Part shown: positions 5,768 to 8,102 of the stretch, one piece after another
Layout: each line of letters opens with the position of its first letter
Numbering within the stretch: position 1 is the first letter of the stretch
Assembly (NCBI GenBank): GCA_028715025.1
Contig: JAQTLG010000064.1
Location: 1-8,102 of the forward strand
Reading direction: 5' to 3'
Length of the DNA stretch: 8,102 nucleotides
Source: Dehalococcoidia bacterium
Lineage (GTDB): Bacteria > Chloroflexota > Dehalococcoidia > GIF9 > UBA5629
Position numbers and translations under genes: made by a program
Notes under the pieces: generated by a model
What the model was told of the DNA's origin: nothing
The model's input: the letters and a program-made list of their open reading frames with translations, nothing else
Databases searched by the model: none

Positions 5768-7966
5768 CTACAGATTTCTCTTGATATAGTCGGTCATAAG
5801 ATTGAACAGGTGCACCTTGGTATCCTGGCCGTCCATATGATGCTTCTTGCGTGGATAGATCATTAAATCGAATGGTTGTCTACCGTTTTCGAAGGCATAG
5901 ATCATCTGCATGGTGTTTGACATATGAACGTTGTCGTCGGCTGTGCCGTGTATTATCAGCAGCTTCCCTTTCAGTCCATCCGCATAATTCAATGCCGAAC
6001 TGGTTTCATAGCCCTCTTGATTTTCCTGGGGCAGGCCCATATAACGTTCGGTGTAAATCGTATCGTAGTTGAGCCAGTCAGTAGGGGGCGCTACAGCTAT
6101 ACCGGTGGTGAAGTAATCGGCCGCCTTGAGCATGCACATGCAGGTCAGGTAACCCCCGTGGCTCCAGCCCCAGATGCCGATGCGGCTGCCATCCACGTAA
6201 GGAAGTTTTTGCAAATATTTGACGCCGGCGATTTTATCCTGGATGTCCAGGGTACCCCATTGGCGGTATACAGCCTGCTCAAAGTCTCTGCCCCGTCCTA
6301 TAGTATCCCGGTTGTCCAGGGTAAAGATGATATATCCCTCCTGCGCCATCATCTCATGCCACAGGTTTCGTTTGCGCGCATCATCTTCCCATTGATCGCA
6401 GACCACCTGTATAGCCGGTCCGCCGTAGGTGTACATTAAAACGGGGTATTTTTTAGCCGGATTAAAGTCCGGTGGTTTGATCATAAAGGCCGGCAGTTCC
6501 ACCCCTTCGTCGCTTACAAATGTCAAGAATTCCGGTTTCACGAGGTCCAAGTTCTGAAGCTCTGCAACATCATTGGGCTCAACGACGTCGATCGGCATTC
6601 CTTCTGCGGAATACAGGCTCACTTTATTCGGCTGGATATAAGTGCAGAAGAAATCCAGGTAACAACTGCAATCCGCCGGCATGCTGATTGTATGCCAGCC
6701 GTCCCCCTGCGTTATTTGCCGTAAGCCGCTGCCGGTCAGGTCAACGCTGTAGAGGTGGCGTTCCCAGGAGGCTTTTTCCGTCGAGCGGAAATAGGCGAGT
6801 TCGTTCTCCTCGTCTATCCCTACCAGGTCATCCACCTCCCATTTGCCGCTTGTGAGTTGTTGAACCTGTATCCCATCTATGTTATAGAGGTACAGGTGCT
6901 TGTACCCGGAGCGGTTGGAGGACCAGATGAACTGCTTGCCGCCTTGGATAAACGTGAGATCATCGTAGATATCGATCCAGCCGCTGGCGTTCTGTTCTGT
7001 CAGTATAATGCGGGTTTTGCCTGTCTGGATATCGGCTGACAGTAGTTCGAGTTTATCCTGCAGCCTGTTCAGCCGCTGAATAGCCAGCGAGCCGGAGTCG
7101 GGCATCCATTTGATCCTGGGTATGTAGATATCGGTATTGCTTCCTATATCCATCCATACCGTACTGAAATCTTTCACTGATACTATGCCGATCTTCACGA
7201 TGGAGTTGTTTTCACCGGCCCGGGGGTAATGTGTATTCTGGACCACGTTATCGGGCGGGATAAAATCGATGATTGGAAATATGGGTACGGCGCTCTGGTC
7301 CATTTGATAATAGGCGATATGCCGGCCGTCCGGCGACCAAATAAATCCGGTATCGATGCTGAACTCCTCACCGTATACCCAATCGGCCTGGCCTACAAGC
7401 AGATCCTGTGTGCCCTGTGTAGTCAACTGCACAACCGAGCCACTGACGATGTCAATGTCATAGATGTTGTAGTCTTTGAGGAAGGCTATTTCAGTACCAT
7501 CGGGTGAGAACTGGGGCGCTGTCTCCGCTGCCTGATCCCGCGTAAGTTGCTTAAATTTCGATGTTTTTATGTCATAGAGAAAAAGATCGGTGTCAGAAGA
7601 CAATAGCAGCTCGTCTCCCGTGGGTGACAGTATATAGCTGTCAAGATTAAGCTGTGCTCCGGCAAGCTGCGTATCAAACTCGGTGATCTTCTGATTATCA
7701 AGGAGGCTGATCTTCTCAAGTTTTTTCAGGTTGTAATACCAGATATACGATTGATTATTCGATGGATCTAATTCATAGTAAGTGAATCCGTTGTCGTCGG
7801 GCATCCACTGCACACCTGTGATGGTTTTCCCCCACAGAGCAGCGCTGCCGTATATCAGGTCAACGCTCAGCTTATTAACTTGTGTGGTCTTATCTGCGCA
7901 GGCGGCAAATGTTACACTTGACAGTACGGTAATTATCAGCACAGCAATGTTTACGGCTTTAATCAT
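5768..7966 (-). CDS. Exported dipeptidyl peptidase IV (S9B family serine peptidase)
   Basis: A 732-residue prolyl-type exopeptidase that removes X-Pro/X-Ala dipeptides from peptide N termini. Residues 1-22 are a signal peptide (Lys3, hydrophobic core, then FAAC). Cys23 could be a lipoprotein attachment site, although Phe at -3 is unusual, and an AxA cut after Ala24 is the alternative. Residues about 40-480 form the beta-propeller; repeats such as FSPDG and WSPDG are visible. DWVYGEEF (195-202) carries the Glu200/Glu201 pair that binds the substrate amino terminus in DPP IV. The alpha/beta-hydrolase domain has Tyr514 (oxyanion, YGGP), Ser602 in GWSHGGY, Asp677 in HGTADDNVH and His709. The family usually has GWSYGG, so His603 is a variant. 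The start has a GGGAGG SD (7978-7973) six bases upstream. It converges on the ligase and is transcribed separately. It is likely periplasmic or surface-anchored and supplies dipeptides for uptake. Confidence 0.93.
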   Translation of the reverse strand: MIKAVNIAVLIITVLSSVTFAACADKTTQVNKLSVDLIYGSAALWGKTITGVQWMPDDNGFTYYELDPSNNQSYIWYYNLKKLEKISLLDNQKITEFDTQLAGAQLNLDSYILSPTGDELLLSSDTDLFLYDIKTSKFKQLTRDQAAETAPQFSPDGTEIAFLKDYNIYDIDIVSGSVVQLTTQGTQDLLVGQADWVYGEEFSIDTGFIWSPDGRHIAYYQMDQSAVPIFPIIDFIPPDNVVQNTHYPRAGENNSIVKIGIVSVKDFSTVWMDIGSNTDIYIPRIKWMPDSGSLAIQRLNRLQDKLELLSADIQTGKTRIILTEQNASGWIDIYDDLTFIQGGKQFIWSSNRSGYKHLYLYNIDGIQVQQLTSGKWEVDDLVGIDEENELAYFRSTEKASWERHLYSVDLTGSGLRQITQGDGWHTISMPADCSCYLDFFCTYIQPNKVSLYSAEGMPIDVVEPNDVAELQNLDLVKPEFLTFVSDEGVELPAFMIKPPDFNPAKKYPVLMYTYGGPAIQVVCDQWEDDARKRNLWHEMMAQEGYIIFTLDNRDTIGRGRDFEQAVYRQWGTLDIQDKIAGVKYLQKLPYVDGSRIGIWGWSHGGYLTCMCMLKAADYFTTGIAVAPPTDWLNYDTIYTERYMGLPQENQEGYETSSALNYADGLKGKLLIIHGTADDNVHMSNTMQMIYAFENGRQPFDLMIYPRKKHHMDGQDTKVHLFNLMTDYIKRNL

Positions 7967-8040
7967 TTTCGACCTCCCACGCTGTAGAGTATGCCTTGAA
8001 GTCTAACAAAACAGGTATGGGGGTGCAATGATTCAATTCA

Positions 8041-8069
8041 TTTAGAAACATTGTGTCGATTAATATCAA
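8041..8069 (-). promoter_or_regulatory. Candidate promoter of the DPP IV gene
   Basis: On the minus strand TTGATA (8069-8064), 17 bases, TCTAAA (8046-8041): five and four of six consensus bases. It would give a leader of about 70 bases before ATG 7966. The surrounding 8030-8102 is A+T-rich and holds no gene that can be supported. Confidence 0.3.
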
Positions 8070-8102
8070 TATAAATCAGCAGGAAGGTTGATTTAAACTT
8101 GG

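Noticed and set aside
5924..6439. A 171-codon open frame on the plus strand opposite the DPP IV gene
   Set aside because: It overlaps the catalytic domain of DPP IV and shows no recognisable motif or fitting ribosome binding site.

Overview
The window holds parts or all of seven protein genes from a bacterium of medium G+C content. Their anaerobe-like, catabolic mix (an FAD reductase-type oxidoreductase, a GPH sugar symporter, a P1 amidase/peptidase, an acyl-CoA ligase and an exported dipeptidyl peptidase IV) would fit an anaerobic soil or sediment lineage such as Chloroflexota (Dehalococcoidia) or Bacillota. That placement is inference; no rRNA or other marker gene is present. Nothing here is a phage gene, transposase, CRISPR array or recognisable RNA gene.

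Layout. At the left edge (1-99, minus) is the N terminus of an FAD-dependent oxidoreductase. Its clear ribosome binding site and ATG are followed by an in-frame TGA 14 codons later, before the dinucleotide-binding motif. A divergent intergenic region with two extended -10-like elements separates it from a GPH-family (melibiose-type) cation symporter (241-1617, plus), whose start is moved from 202 to 241 because of the SD site. The next gap, 1618-2156, is about 540 bases and carries a small two-helix membrane protein on the minus strand (1733-1954), followed by a leader region of about 200 bases for the next gene.

A co-directional trio follows on the plus strand: a P1-family (DmpA/NylC-like) self-cleaving N-terminal-nucleophile peptidase/amidase (2157-3137), a divergent DapB-family reductase (3235-3996) and an AMP-forming acyl-CoA ligase (4058-5719). 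Gaps are 97 and 61 bases, each with a small hairpin, so they may be one operon with internal signals or separately transcribed. A strong G/C hairpin then separates the ligase from a convergent, exported dipeptidyl peptidase IV (5768-7966, minus), which has its own SD and a possible promoter near the right edge.

How the genes could work together (inference). DPP IV would release dipeptides outside the membrane. The P1 enzyme could cleave amide or beta-peptide bonds inside the cell, and the acyl-CoA ligase could activate a released carboxylic acid. The DapB-like enzyme has the catalytic His and Lys of dihydrodipicolinate reductase but has lost the usual GTTG loop and sits outside any lysine gene context, so its substrate is open. 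The most unusual points are the in-frame TGA in the oxidoreductase, the divergent A+T-richer DapB-like gene, and the small membrane protein with a possibly leaderless promoter.
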